Part shown: positions 8,738 to 16,043 of the stretch, in pieces
Layout of the letters: every line of letters starts with the position of its first letter
Numbering within the stretch: the first letter of the stretch is position 1
Assembly (NCBI RefSeq): GCF_021026335.1
Contig: NZ_JAJNCY010000001.1
Location: forward strand, 372,001-436,000
DNA length: 64,000 nt
DNA from: Rhizobium sp. C1
GTDB taxonomy: Bacteria; Pseudomonadota; Alphaproteobacteria; Rhizobiales; Rhizobiaceae
Direction of reading: 5' to 3'
Notes under the pieces: model-generated
Database searches by the model: none
Seen by the model: the letters and a program-made list of their open reading frames with translations, nothing else
Told to the model about the DNA's origin: nothing
Made by a program: the position numbers and the translations under genes

Positions 8738-9686
8738 GACGATGCTCACCACCCAGGTCCCGACTGATGACGACGCGATCTCGTCCTTCGGATTTTGCGT
8801 GGTAAAGAGCCTTGTCTGCCCGCAGAATGGCCGCGTGAATGTTCTCGTCTTCCGGCAGGACAGCCGCGACGCCGAAGCTTGATGTCACCTGAACCGGTGT
8901 GTCATCGAACTTGAAGTGCAGCCGGGAGACGACTCGCCGCAGTCTTTCGGCGATCATCAGGCTTTTCTGGCTTGATCCTTCAAGAGCGATGGCGAATTCC
9001 TCTCCGCCGAGCCGGCCCAGCAGGTCAAAATCGCGCAGATTCGCCTTGCAGGCGGCAACGATCGCGCGCAGGACCTCGTCCCCGGCGGCGTGGCCAAAGC
9101 GGTCGTTGACCGATTTGAAGTGATCGACATCGAGCATGATCACCGACACCTGCAGCTGCTTCTTCTCGGCAATGCGGCACAACTGTTCGAATTTCTTGAG
9201 AAACTGCCGGCGCGAAAGGGCTCCGGTCAGGGTATCGCGATAGGCGAATTCGCGCAGCTCAAACTCGCTGGCCGCCATTTGTGCAAGGTTTTCCAGCATG
9301 CGCAGATCGCGTTCTGTAAATTCGCGAGGCTGCCGGTGAATGGCGCAGAGTGTGCCGATTGCCTCGCCCTCGGATGTGCGCAACAGCGCGCCGGCGTAAG
9401 CCCGCAGATGAGGATCCTTCGTGACCAGGAGATGGTCTTCGAATTCGTCATTTTTTTCGGCATCGGGGATGATCACCGGCCTGCCTTCTCGCCAGGTGGC
9501 CCTGCAGAAGCTGTCTTCGAGTGGAATTTCTGTCAGTTCAAGGCCCTGGATCGACTTGAATTTCTGACGACCGCCTTCGATCAGCGAGACAGCAGCGATG
9601 TCTACATCGAAGATGTCCCGCATCAGGGTTGTGATCCGGTTGAACGCCTCGTCCCGGTTCCAGTCAGATCTGAGCGATTGCGGCAT
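8691..9686 (-). CDS. Diguanylate cyclase with N-terminal GAF domain
   Basis: Cytoplasmic c-di-GMP synthase of about 331 residues. The GAF domain spans residues 10-160 (DIFDVDIAAVSLIEGGRQKF, then FCRATWREGRPVIIPDA). A short linker is followed by a GGDEF domain starting at YRDTLTGALSRRQFL. The active-site motif is GGEEF within LLGRLGGEEFAIAL, with the Mg-binding MLDVDHFKSVNDRFGHAAGD upstream. No inhibitory RxxD is obvious. The start at 9686 follows a GAGGG site on this strand. It overlaps the end of the aminotransferase gene, tail to tail. The GAF ligand is unknown. Confidence 0.9.
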   Translation of the reverse strand: MPQSLRSDWNRDEAFNRITTLMRDIFDVDIAAVSLIEGGRQKFKSIQGLELTEIPLEDSFCRATWREGRPVIIPDAEKNDEFEDHLLVTKDPHLRAYAGALLRTSEGEAIGTLCAIHRQPREFTERDLRMLENLAQMAASEFELREFAYRDTLTGALSRRQFLKKFEQLCRIAEKKQLQVSVIMLDVDHFKSVNDRFGHAAGDEVLRAIVAACKANLRDFDLLGRLGGEEFAIALEGSSQKSLMIAERLRRVVSRLHFKFDDTPVQVTSSFGVAAVLPEDENIHAAILRADKALYHAKSEGRDRVVISRDLGGEHRLTSSPNPCTDHRLAP

Positions 9687-9927
9687 TCCAGTCCCTCGGT
9701 TCAGCGACTCTTGTCCGGCAGCACCTGGGCCGCCGTCCAAGCATGCCGGGCTTTATATCGCGATATCTTAATTTAACATGCGATTGACTTCCAAATGTTT
9801 ACCGCCGGGCGTCTCAGCGGGGGCTTGCCTTGCGCTGAAATCCCCGGGCGGATCGTTGGAGAATGGCTTGAAACTGTTCCGATGCTCGCCTAGCCTAAGC
9901 AGACTTAGTTTTTCGCGCGGGGGATTG

Positions 9928-10167
9928 ATGCGCCAGGTCAATGTGCACGCAGCCAAGACGCATCTGTCGCGGCTGATCGAGGAAGTGGAGGGCGGCGAGA
10001 CTGTCATTCTGGCGCGGGCCGGCAAACCGGTCGCGCGGATCGTGCCCATAGAGGCTGAGCCTTCGGCCGGGCGGATCGGATTTCTCAAGGGCCACATCAG
10101 GGGCGGTGATATGTTCGACGTGTCGAAGCCCACCGAATTCGACGGGGTTCTTGGGGGCTTCTTTTGA
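9928..10167 (+). CDS. Antitoxin, Phd/YefM type
   Basis: Antitoxin of 79 residues. The Phd/YefM DNA-binding core is complete: MRQVNVHAAKTHLSRLIEEV, then ETVILARAGKPVARIVPIE. The C-terminal half (GHIRGGDMFDVSKPTEFDG) is the toxin-neutralising tail seen in Phd partners of PIN toxins. The start at 9928 follows a G-rich stretch. The stop overlaps the toxin start by 4 bp. It is expected to repress its own operon as a complex with the toxin. Confidence 0.88.
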   Translation: MRQVNVHAAKTHLSRLIEEVEGGETVILARAGKPVARIVPIEAEPSAGRIGFLKGHIRGGDMFDVSKPTEFDGVLGGFF

Positions 10168-10550
10168 AGATCCTGCTCGATACGCCCGTGCTTTTGTGGG
10201 TGGCGGCCGACAGTGTCGAGCTTGACGAGCCGGCGCGCCGTCTGATCCTGGACGATGGCAATGATCTCTATTTCAGCGCCGCCAGCATCTGGGAGATCGG
10301 GCTGCGTGGTGCCTCGAGTTTCGACGGGCCGCCTGTGGATGTGCGCATGCTGCGGCGCGGATTGCTCGACGCGGGCTATCGCGAGGTGCCGCTTCGCTCG
10401 GAACATGCGATGGCGGTTGGCGATTTCGAGGATCTGCCGGTCGATTCCTTCGCGCGGCTTCTTCTGGCGCAGGCGCGTTATGAGGGGCTGCTGTTGATGA
10501 CGGCGAAGCCGGGGCTGATCGCGCAAAAGGCGGGCATCTTGCCGATCTAG
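10164..10550 (+). CDS. PIN-domain toxin (VapC family), altered active site
   Basis: PIN-domain ribonuclease-type toxin of 128 residues, starting at a TTG that overlaps the antitoxin stop (TTGA). The first two acidic positions are present: D6 in ILLDTPVLLW and E44 in SIWEIGLR. The third, normally Asp in a DPFDRLLIAQA-type motif, is Ala97 (DSFARLLLAQA). The fourth, usually Asp in TAD, is Lys (LLMTAKPGL). Two of the four metal-binding acids are therefore missing, so the protein may be catalytically weak or inactive. The fold and gene pairing remain typical. Confidence 0.85.
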   Translation: MKILLDTPVLLWVAADSVELDEPARRLILDDGNDLYFSAASIWEIGLRGASSFDGPPVDVRMLRRGLLDAGYREVPLRSEHAMAVGDFEDLPVDSFARLLLAQARYEGLLLMTAKPGLIAQKAGILPI

Positions 10551-10727
10551 CGCCGCTCCCTGCCGTTTGGCATTTTATCCTGGCCCGCCTGTCGCCGCAC
10601 GCGGAGAAGATCAAGAGAGAAAAAGCGTCAAATTTTCCGGCTGTTGCGGTTGCCTCGCAACTGTCACACACCTATGTTCCACTGCATCCGCTTCAATCCC
10701 CGTAATGGACACCAAGGAGAGACCAAG

Positions 10728-11330
10728 ATGGCTTTCGAACTTCCCGCCCTTCCGTATGACTACGAAGCGCTCGTGCCCTTCATGTCGAAGGAAACGCTTG
10801 AATATCACCACGACAAGCACCATCAGGCCTATGTGACCAACGGTAACAAGCTGGCTGAAGAAGCTGGCATGGCGGATCTGTCGGTCGAAGAAGTCGTCAA
10901 GAAGTCCTTCGGCACCAATGCCGGTCTCTTCAACAACGCGGCTCAGCACTACAACCACATCCACTTCTGGAAGTGGATGAAGAAGGATGGCGGCGGCAAG
11001 TCGCTTCCGGGCAAGCTGCAGGCAGCGATCGACAGCGACCTCGGCGGCTACGACAAGTTCCGCGCCGACTTCATTGCGGCTGGCACGACGCAGTTCGGTT
11101 CCGGTTGGGCCTGGCTCTCCGTCAAGAACGGCAAGCTCGAGATTTCCAAGACCCCGAACGGCGAGAACCCGCTCGTTCACGGCGCATCGCCGATTCTCGG
11201 TGTCGACGTCTGGGAACACTCCTATTACATCGATTACCGCAACGCGCGTCCGAAGTATCTCGAAGCCTTCGTCGACAGCCTGATCAACTGGGACTACGTC
11301 CTGGAAATGTACGAAGCCGCTGCAAAGTAA
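10728..11330 (+). CDS. sodB: Superoxide dismutase, Fe/Mn type
   Basis: Cytoplasmic superoxide dismutase of 200 residues. Metal ligands are in YHHDKHHQAYV (first His), AAQHYNHIHFWK (second His) and the signature DVWEHSYYIDY (Asp and His). Residues FGSGWAWL and LGVDVWEHSYY match the Fe-type rather than the strict Mn-type, but rhizobial enzymes are often cambialistic. The start is fixed by AAGGAGAG about 7 nt upstream. It is monocistronic: a strong terminator follows. A small dyad (GTTGCG/CGCAAC near 10645-10663) lies in the 5' region, with no known role. Confidence 0.95.
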   Translation: MAFELPALPYDYEALVPFMSKETLEYHHDKHHQAYVTNGNKLAEEAGMADLSVEEVVKKSFGTNAGLFNNAAQHYNHIHFWKWMKKDGGGKSLPGKLQAAIDSDLGGYDKFRADFIAAGTTQFGSGWAWLSVKNGKLEISKTPNGENPLVHGASPILGVDVWEHSYYIDYRNARPKYLEAFVDSLINWDYVLEMYEAAAK

Positions 11331-11350
11331 GGCTTTTCCCGCTTCCTCAG

Positions 11351-11381
11351 AGCCCGCTGCGCGCTGCGCGGCGGGCTTTTT
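11351..11381 (+). terminator. Rho-independent terminator after sodB
   Basis: Stem AGCCCGC (11351-11357) with GCGGGCT (11371-11377), and a T5 run to 11381. The loop itself holds GCGC repeats that may extend the stem. Confidence 0.88.
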
Positions 11382-11625
11382 CGTGTTTTTCCGACAGTTT
11401 TGTGCCGCTTGTTGCAAACGATCGTGACCACAGTGTTCACTTTTTCGCGATCTTGGTGAATTCTGCGGTAAGTCTTTGTTTTAGCTTTATACAATGGATC
11501 TGGAACGGAAAATTCTGGTTTTCAGGCCCGAATTTCACCGGATTGTGATTTTGACGTGATGATGCCGGGATAGTCTTTTAAACGTTACCGGTCAGCCCCG
11601 CCGGGGGGAACAATGGAGAGTCCTG

Positions 11626-12063
11626 ATGATCAAGAGAACAATCGCCGCCAGCCTTATCTGTCTGACCGCCGCTTCGGCCGTGTTTGCCGCCAGCGAGCTT
11701 GGCGACAAGCGCGAAGCGGACATGAAGAAGATCGGCGGCGCAACGGCGCAGCTCGCCGGCATTGCCAAGGGCGACAAGCCCTATGACGCCGCTGTGGTGA
11801 AGACCGCGCTCACCACCATCAACACGACGATCAAGGAATTCCCGACGCTCTTCCCGGCCGGCAAGCCGGACGAAGATGGTCATGCGAGCCCGAAGATCTG
11901 GGAAAACATGGCGGGCTTCAAGGGCCATGCCGATGAACTGGCCATGGTAACGGAGAAGCTGATTGCTGCTCCGCCGGCTGACCAGAAGGCTGTGGGCGCT
12001 GCGCTTGGCGAGATCGGCAAGGTCTGCTCTGCCTGCCACCAGGATTTCCGTCTGAAGAAGTAA
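11626..12063 (+). CDS. Cytochrome c' / c556 family protein
   Basis: Periplasmic cytochrome of 145 residues with a signal peptide (MIKRTIAASLICLTAASAVFA). The single haem-binding motif CSACH is at the extreme C-terminus (VCSACHQDFRLKK), the hallmark of the four-helix cytochrome c'/c556 class. Such proteins bind NO or move electrons in the periplasm. The next gene encodes a dihaem cytochrome, but a strong terminator at 12082-12114 separates the two, so they are probably separate units or coupled by read-through. Confidence 0.9.
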   Translation: MIKRTIAASLICLTAASAVFAASELGDKREADMKKIGGATAQLAGIAKGDKPYDAAVVKTALTTINTTIKEFPTLFPAGKPDEDGHASPKIWENMAGFKGHADELAMVTEKLIAAPPADQKAVGAALGEIGKVCSACHQDFRLKK

Positions 12064-12081
12064 GTCGCTTCGGCGCGTTTC

Positions 12082-12114
12082 GGGCGCTTCCTGTCATGGG
12101 GAGCGCCCTTTTTT
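12082..12114 (+). terminator. Rho-independent terminator
   Basis: Stem GGGCGCT (12082-12088) with AGCGCCC (12102-12108), followed by T6. It lies 18 bp after the cytochrome c' stop. Confidence 0.9.
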
Positions 12115-12145
12115 CGTTTAAGGCAGAGCTTAAGGAGAGCAACCC

Positions 12146-13060
12146 ATGGCTTCGACACTGACCAAATCCGTCCTGTCGCTGATTGGTATCGGTATCGTCG
12201 GAGCGGGGGCATTCTTCTGGATCACCCGACCGCAGCCGCTTCCGGAGAGCGAATTTGCCAACCTCGGCCCGGCCGACGTTACGAATGGCGAGACAATCTT
12301 CTGGGCTGGTGGCTGCGAGAGCTGCCATGCGGCCAAGGGTGCGGAGGGGGATGCCAAACTGGTGCTTTCAGGCGGCGCACCGCTGCCGACGCCCTTCGGC
12401 ACATTCTACCCGCCGAACATCTCGCCGGACGAGAAGGCAGGGCTCGGGCACTGGACGCTCACGCAATTCGCGTCAGCCATGAAGCGCGGCGTGGATGATG
12501 AGGGACGGCACCTTTATCCCTCCTTCCCTTATGCGTCCTATTCACGAATGAGCGACACGGACCTGCGCGATCTCTTCGCCTATATGAAGACACTGCCGAA
12601 GAGCGACAATGTCGCCCCGCCGCACGATCTCGCCTTTCCCTTCAACATGCGCTTCACGCTGGGCGGCTGGAAGCTGCTTTACCTCAACGACAAGCCGCGC
12701 GTGGAACTGGCGAATGCGTCGCCGGAGGTCAAGCGCGGTCAGTATCTGGTTGAAGGCCCGGGACATTGCGGCGAATGCCATACGCCCCGCGACATCCTCG
12801 GTGGGCTGAAGGTGGCCGACTGGCTCGCCGGCGGGCCGAACCCGGAAGGCAAGGGGACGATCCCCGATATCACGCCGGGCTCCAAGGATATCGGTCGCTG
12901 GAGTGCGGGCGATATCGCCAATTACCTGGAGACGGGCTTCACGCCGGAATTCGACAGCGTCGGCGGCTCGATGGTCGCCGTGCAGCAGAACATGGCGCAT
13001 CTGTCGAAGGAGGATCGCGCGGCGATCGCTGCCTATCTGAAGGCCATTCCGGCGAGGTAA
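12146..13060 (+). CDS. Dihaem cytochrome c, membrane-anchored
   Basis: Protein of 304 residues with an N-terminal membrane anchor (SVLSLIGIGIVGAGAFFWI) and two class I cytochrome c domains facing the periplasm. Haem sites are CESCH (about residue 57) and CGECH (about residue 208). Possible axial Met residues follow in each domain. It resembles the cytochrome subunits that take electrons from flavin- or PQQ-type dehydrogenases, but no dehydrogenase is adjacent. A strong terminator follows. AAGGAG upstream supports the start. Confidence 0.9.
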   Translation: MASTLTKSVLSLIGIGIVGAGAFFWITRPQPLPESEFANLGPADVTNGETIFWAGGCESCHAAKGAEGDAKLVLSGGAPLPTPFGTFYPPNISPDEKAGLGHWTLTQFASAMKRGVDDEGRHLYPSFPYASYSRMSDTDLRDLFAYMKTLPKSDNVAPPHDLAFPFNMRFTLGGWKLLYLNDKPRVELANASPEVKRGQYLVEGPGHCGECHTPRDILGGLKVADWLAGGPNPEGKGTIPDITPGSKDIGRWSAGDIANYLETGFTPEFDSVGGSMVAVQQNMAHLSKEDRAAIAAYLKAIPAR

Positions 13061-13092
13061 TTCCATTATATGATTATTTGATTATCAAGAAA

Positions 13093-13139
13093 ATTGCCCG
13101 CACGGAGGTCTGCGCGGGCAATCTTTTTTGGCCAGAGCA
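13093..13139 (+). terminator. Rho-independent terminator
   Basis: Stem ATTGCCCGC (13093-13101) with GCGGGCAAT (13124-13132), then T6. It ends the dihaem cytochrome transcript. Confidence 0.9.
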
Positions 13140-13187
13140 TCGGGCAGGGAACCGGTGCCATGGCCTTCTGATAAGCGTTTCAATCTA

Positions 13188-13244
13188 TTTGTTCCTGCGC
13201 AATTCCGCACGCGAAACCGGTTTCCACTTTCGCTGGAATTGCTC
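13188..13244 (-). repeat. Rhizobial intergenic palindrome, copy 2
   Basis: Minus-strand copy of the 57-bp element (GAGCAATTCCAGCGAAAG to GGAATTGCGC plus an AAC-A tail). Its first bases overlap the TGA stop of the GNAT gene at 13243. The arms GCAATTCC/GGAATTGC and inner AAACCGG/CCGGTTT could form a stem after the gene. Confidence 0.75.
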
Positions 13245-13764
13245 AAAGACCTGCGCGGAAGCGCATTCCGGTGGCGGGATAGGCCTTGAAGTCGAGGCCC
13301 TGGTAGTACTTGTAGGCGGCGAAATTGCCGGTCGCGGCACCCAGCGAAAGAAAGTCGCAGCCGAGTGTGCGGGCATGCGCCTTGGCGCGATCGATCAGAT
13401 GGCGGCCAATGCCTTCGCTGCGATGGCCGTCCTTGACGAAGAGGTGGTGCAGTTCCATGCCGCGTTCCCCTTCGGTGGCGCGGTAGACGGGATAGAGGAG
13501 GGCATAGCCGATCAGTTCCCCGCCCGTTTCAGCGACGAAGGCGGTCGCGAAGGGCTGGTCGCCGAAGAGATCCCGATCAAGCTTGGTGGCGCTGTTCGTC
13601 GTCTTGTCGCCGTGATGGGCGGCGAGCGCCTCGATCATGGCGGCGAGTGCGAAGAGATCCGCCTTCTGCGCACGGCGTACGCTGACACGCGCGGCTTCCG
13701 GCGCCGTGGGTGTTTCTTCTGTTGCGATGGTCTGTTCCAAGTTCAGCATTGCCTTCTTCCTCAT
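13243..13764 (-). CDS. GNAT family N-acetyltransferase
   Basis: Acetyl-CoA-dependent N-acetyltransferase of 173 residues. The GNAT core is clear: VRRAQKADLFALAAMI at the start of the domain (about residue 28), LIGYALLYPVY (beta 4), and the acetyl-CoA loop DGHRSEGIGRHLIDRA (Q/RxxGxG/A). The end is ATGNFAAYKYYQGLDF. The layout resembles diamine/thialysine-type acetyltransferases, but the substrate is unknown. It lies behind a leader peptide with aromatic codons and a terminator hairpin (13796-13897), so its expression probably responds to charged aromatic tRNAs. An internal ATG at 13749 is an alternative start. Confidence 0.85.
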   Translation of the reverse strand: MRKKAMLNLEQTIATEETPTAPEAARVSVRRAQKADLFALAAMIEALAAHHGDKTTNSATKLDRDLFGDQPFATAFVAETGGELIGYALLYPVYRATEGERGMELHHLFVKDGHRSEGIGRHLIDRAKAHARTLGCDFLSLGAATGNFAAYKYYQGLDFKAYPATGMRFRAGL

Positions 13765-13795
13765 TTTGCCTTCGGAAGAGCCGCTGAAAACAACA

Positions 13796-13845
13796 AGGCC
13801 GCCCCGAAGGCGGCCTCTTGTCGATATGATCGATCGCGGCCGCCG
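13796..13845 (-). promoter_or_regulatory. Transcription attenuator (terminator/antiterminator)
   Basis: On this strand the terminator is GGCCGCC (13815-13809), loop, GGCGGCC (13803-13797), then a T-rich tail. An upstream segment CGGCGGCCG (13845-13837) contains a second GGCGGCC that can pair with the terminator 5' arm instead, forming an antiterminator. A leader segment CGGCTG (13875-13870) can pair with CGGCCG of that upstream segment. This is the 1:2 / 2:3 / 3:4 scheme of amino-acid attenuators. It lies between the leader peptide and the GNAT gene. Confidence 0.7.
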
Positions 13846-13846
13846 G

Positions 13847-13897
13847 TTAACGGTAGCCCCAAAAATATACAGCCGTGGTGTGTGCCTGTGCGATCAT
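13847..13897 (-). CDS. Leader peptide MIAQAHTTAVYFWGYR
   Basis: Short reading frame of 16 codons whose end reads Val-Tyr-Phe-Trp-Gly-Tyr-Arg (codons TAT TTT TGG GGC TAC), then TAA. It may start at this ATG as a leaderless message, since the promoter at 13905-13933 places initiation at or next to it, or at an ATG four codons upstream (13909). Four aromatic codons in five positions next to an attenuator mark it as a regulatory peptide. Rhizobial trpL is similarly short and leaderless, but it carries three tandem Trp codons and precedes trpE. I know of no described leader with this sequence before a GNAT gene. Confidence 0.7.
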   Translation of the reverse strand: MIAQAHTTAVYFWGYR

Positions 13898-13904
13898 GGC
13901 GGGC

Positions 13905-13933
13905 AACATTCTCCTAAAGCGATTGAATGTCAA
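13905..13933 (-). promoter_or_regulatory. Sigma-70 promoter of the leader/GNAT unit
   Basis: On this strand a perfect -35 box TTGACA (13933-13928), a 17-bp spacer, and AATGTT as -10 (13910-13905). Initiation would fall about 7 bp later, at the leader peptide ATG at 13897. It overlaps the merR stop codon. Confidence 0.6.
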
Positions 13934-14376
13934 GTGGTCTCGTGGAGAGAATTGTGAACGTGACCGTGATCGGTGGTGCAAAGCGCGTGGTCGGCCAGCG
14001 TCGCCAGAACATTGCATTCGCCTGCGCGTCCGCCGGCGCATTCGGACACGATGTGTTCGAGCTCCGCTTCCAGCTTCTTCAACCGCGCGATCTTGGCGCG
14101 CACATCGGCCAGATTGTCGGCAGCGATGCGGTCTGCATCGTGGCAGGGGGCGTCAGGCGTTGCCTGGAGCGAGAGGAGATCGCGGATGGCTTCAACAGAG
14201 AAGCCGAGGTCTCGCGCATGGCGGATGAAATTCAGTCGCTCCAGATGGGCGCCGACATAGCGGCGCTGGTTGCCCTCCGTCCGCTCCGGCTCCGGCATCA
14301 GGCCGATCTCCTCGTAATAGCGGATCGTCGGGACCTTGACGCCGGCCGTCACTGAAAGCCTGCCGATGGTCATCAT
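13930..14376 (-). CDS. MerR family metal-type regulator
   Basis: Regulator of 148 residues. The N-terminal MerR HTH is IGRLSVTAGVKVPTIRYYEE, followed by the wing NQRRYV and a long dimerisation helix. Cysteines at about 78, 113, 121 and 133, with a His-rich tail (CTTDHGHVHN), match the ZntR/CadR/PbrR metal-binding pattern, so a divalent metal inducer is likely. No metal transporter is adjacent, which leaves the target unclear. The stop overlaps the promoter of the leader/GNAT unit. Confidence 0.82.
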   Translation of the reverse strand: MMTIGRLSVTAGVKVPTIRYYEEIGLMPEPERTEGNQRRYVGAHLERLNFIRHARDLGFSVEAIRDLLSLQATPDAPCHDADRIAADNLADVRAKIARLKKLEAELEHIVSECAGGRAGECNVLATLADHALCTTDHGHVHNSLHETT

Positions 14377-14397
14377 GTCAAAGAACCTTCCAAAAAC

Positions 14398-14412
14398 CTC
14401 TAGTTTGTAGAG
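14398..14412. promoter_or_regulatory. Dyad upstream of merR
   Basis: CTCTA-GTTTG-TAGAG, 5-bp inverted arms located 22 bp before the MerR start. It is the right size and place for a MerR-type operator (autoregulation). Confidence 0.4.
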
Positions 14413-14484
14413 ATTTAGGAGAGCTTCAAAAGCCGTTCAAGGCTTTCGCTCACAGATTAACACGCGCCTGGTCGGCGGGGACGA

Positions 14485-15972
14485 TCAGGTGCCACAGAAG
14501 GTGCGCGGCACGATCTCGTGATTGAGCGGCGCTGCCTTGTAGCGCTCGAAGCCGGCCTGTTGCTCATATGGCCGGGCGAGGACACGGTTCAGCGCCTCGA
14601 ACAGCGAGAAGTCGCCGTCATCCACAGCGGCGCGGATAGTTTCCTCAATTCTGTGATTGCGCGGAATGTAAACGGGATTGGCCTTTTGCATCAGCGCCTT
14701 GCGGTCTTCCGGCGAGATGGAATCGCCTTCCAGATAGTGCCGCCAGCCGTCAAGCCATATTTGTGCCGCATCGGGAGCGTTGAATTCTCCTCGCAGTTCC
14801 CTGTCTGCAAGTTCAAAATCGGCCGACGGACCTCCAGCCGCGGCCGTAAGACGGAGGAAGGCGAGGGTGAAGTCCGCTTCGCCTTCCTCCATCAGCGACA
14901 GGAAGGACTGGATCAGCTTCAGATCGTCCTCGCGTTCGCGCACCAATCCCAGCTTCGCCCGCATCACCTTCAGCCATTCGGCCTGGAAGCGTTCGCCATA
15001 GGTCCTGAGTGCCGCGTTGGCCTTTTCCATTGCCTCCTCCTGCACGTCGCCGAACAAGGGCAAGAGGCATTCGGCCAGCCGCGCCAGGTTCCATTGGCCG
15101 ATGCCCGGCTGGTTGGCATAGGCATAGCGGCGGTTGCGATCGATGGAGGAGAAAGTCTTCGTCGCCGAATAGGCGTCCATGAAGGCGCAGGGGCCGTAAT
15201 CAATCGTTTCGCCGGAAATGGCCATGTTGTCCGTGTTCATCACACCATGGATGAAGCCGACGCCCATCCATTTGGCGATCAGCGCGGCCTGTCGGGCGGC
15301 GATGGCTTCGAAGAGGCGGATATAGCGATCCTCTTCGCCCCGCAGTTCAGGATAGTGGCGGGAAATCACGTGATCGGCCAGCAGCTTCACGCCTTCCTCG
15401 TCACCGCGGGCGGCAAAATACTGGAAGGTGCCGACGCGGATATGGCTGGCGGCCACACGGGCGATCACGCCGCCGGGCTGCGCCTGTTCGCGATAGACGG
15501 CATCGCCTGTGGTGACGGCGGCCAGCGACCGGGTCGTCGGGATGCCGAGCGCATGCATGGCTTCCGAGACGATGTATTCGCGGATCACCGGGCCGAGTGC
15601 CGCGCGACCGTCGCCGTTTCGGGAGAAGCGGGTGGGGCCGGAGCCTTTCAGCTGGATATCGACATGGCGGCCATCCGGCGTCGTCACTTCGCCGAGCAGC
15701 ATGGCGCGGCCGTCGCCGAGCTGCGGCACGAAATGGCCGAACTGGTGGCCGGCATAGGCGAGCGCCACATTGGCCGCATCATCCGGCTTCAGATTGCCGG
15801 AGAAGAGGGCAGCACCCTCGCGTTTCAGCAGCGCGACGTCGAGACCAAGCTCTTTGGCCAGAGGTTCGTTGAAGGCGAACATGAAGGGTTCCGACGCGCT
15901 TGCCGCCGCTGCTGGCGCATAGAAGCGCTCGGGCAGGCGGGTGTAGGAATTGTCGAATCCGATCAGCGGCAT
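14485..15972 (-). CDS. selO: Protein adenylyltransferase SelO (YdiU family)
   Basis: Pseudokinase-fold AMPylase of 495 residues that transfers AMP to Ser/Thr/Tyr of target proteins and links to redox control in studied homologues. Signatures include FDNSYTRLPERFY at the start, VALAYAGHQFGHFVPQLGDG (about residue 70), QLKGSGPTRFSRNGDGRAAL, SEAMHALGIPTTRSLA, and HGVMNTDNMAISGETIDYGP with the metal-binding Asn/Asp. The C-terminal Cys (TFCGT) sits where eukaryotic SelO has selenocysteine. It follows the BacA-like gene on the same strand. Confidence 0.93.
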   Translation of the reverse strand: MPLIGFDNSYTRLPERFYAPAAAASASEPFMFAFNEPLAKELGLDVALLKREGAALFSGNLKPDDAANVALAYAGHQFGHFVPQLGDGRAMLLGEVTTPDGRHVDIQLKGSGPTRFSRNGDGRAALGPVIREYIVSEAMHALGIPTTRSLAAVTTGDAVYREQAQPGGVIARVAASHIRVGTFQYFAARGDEEGVKLLADHVISRHYPELRGEEDRYIRLFEAIAARQAALIAKWMGVGFIHGVMNTDNMAISGETIDYGPCAFMDAYSATKTFSSIDRNRRYAYANQPGIGQWNLARLAECLLPLFGDVQEEAMEKANAALRTYGERFQAEWLKVMRAKLGLVREREDDLKLIQSFLSLMEEGEADFTLAFLRLTAAAGGPSADFELADRELRGEFNAPDAAQIWLDGWRHYLEGDSISPEDRKALMQKANPVYIPRNHRIEETIRAAVDDGDFSLFEALNRVLARPYEQQAGFERYKAAPLNHEIVPRTFCGT

Positions 15973-16043
15973 CGCGGCGTCCTTTCAATGATCGATTCAA
16001 GATGGGATCTCAAGCCGATCGGTACAAGCACAATTGACCGATG

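Noticed and set aside
13201-13244. Start of a coding region in the repeat after the GNAT gene
   Set aside because: The sequence matches the 57-bp intergenic palindrome found at two other places.
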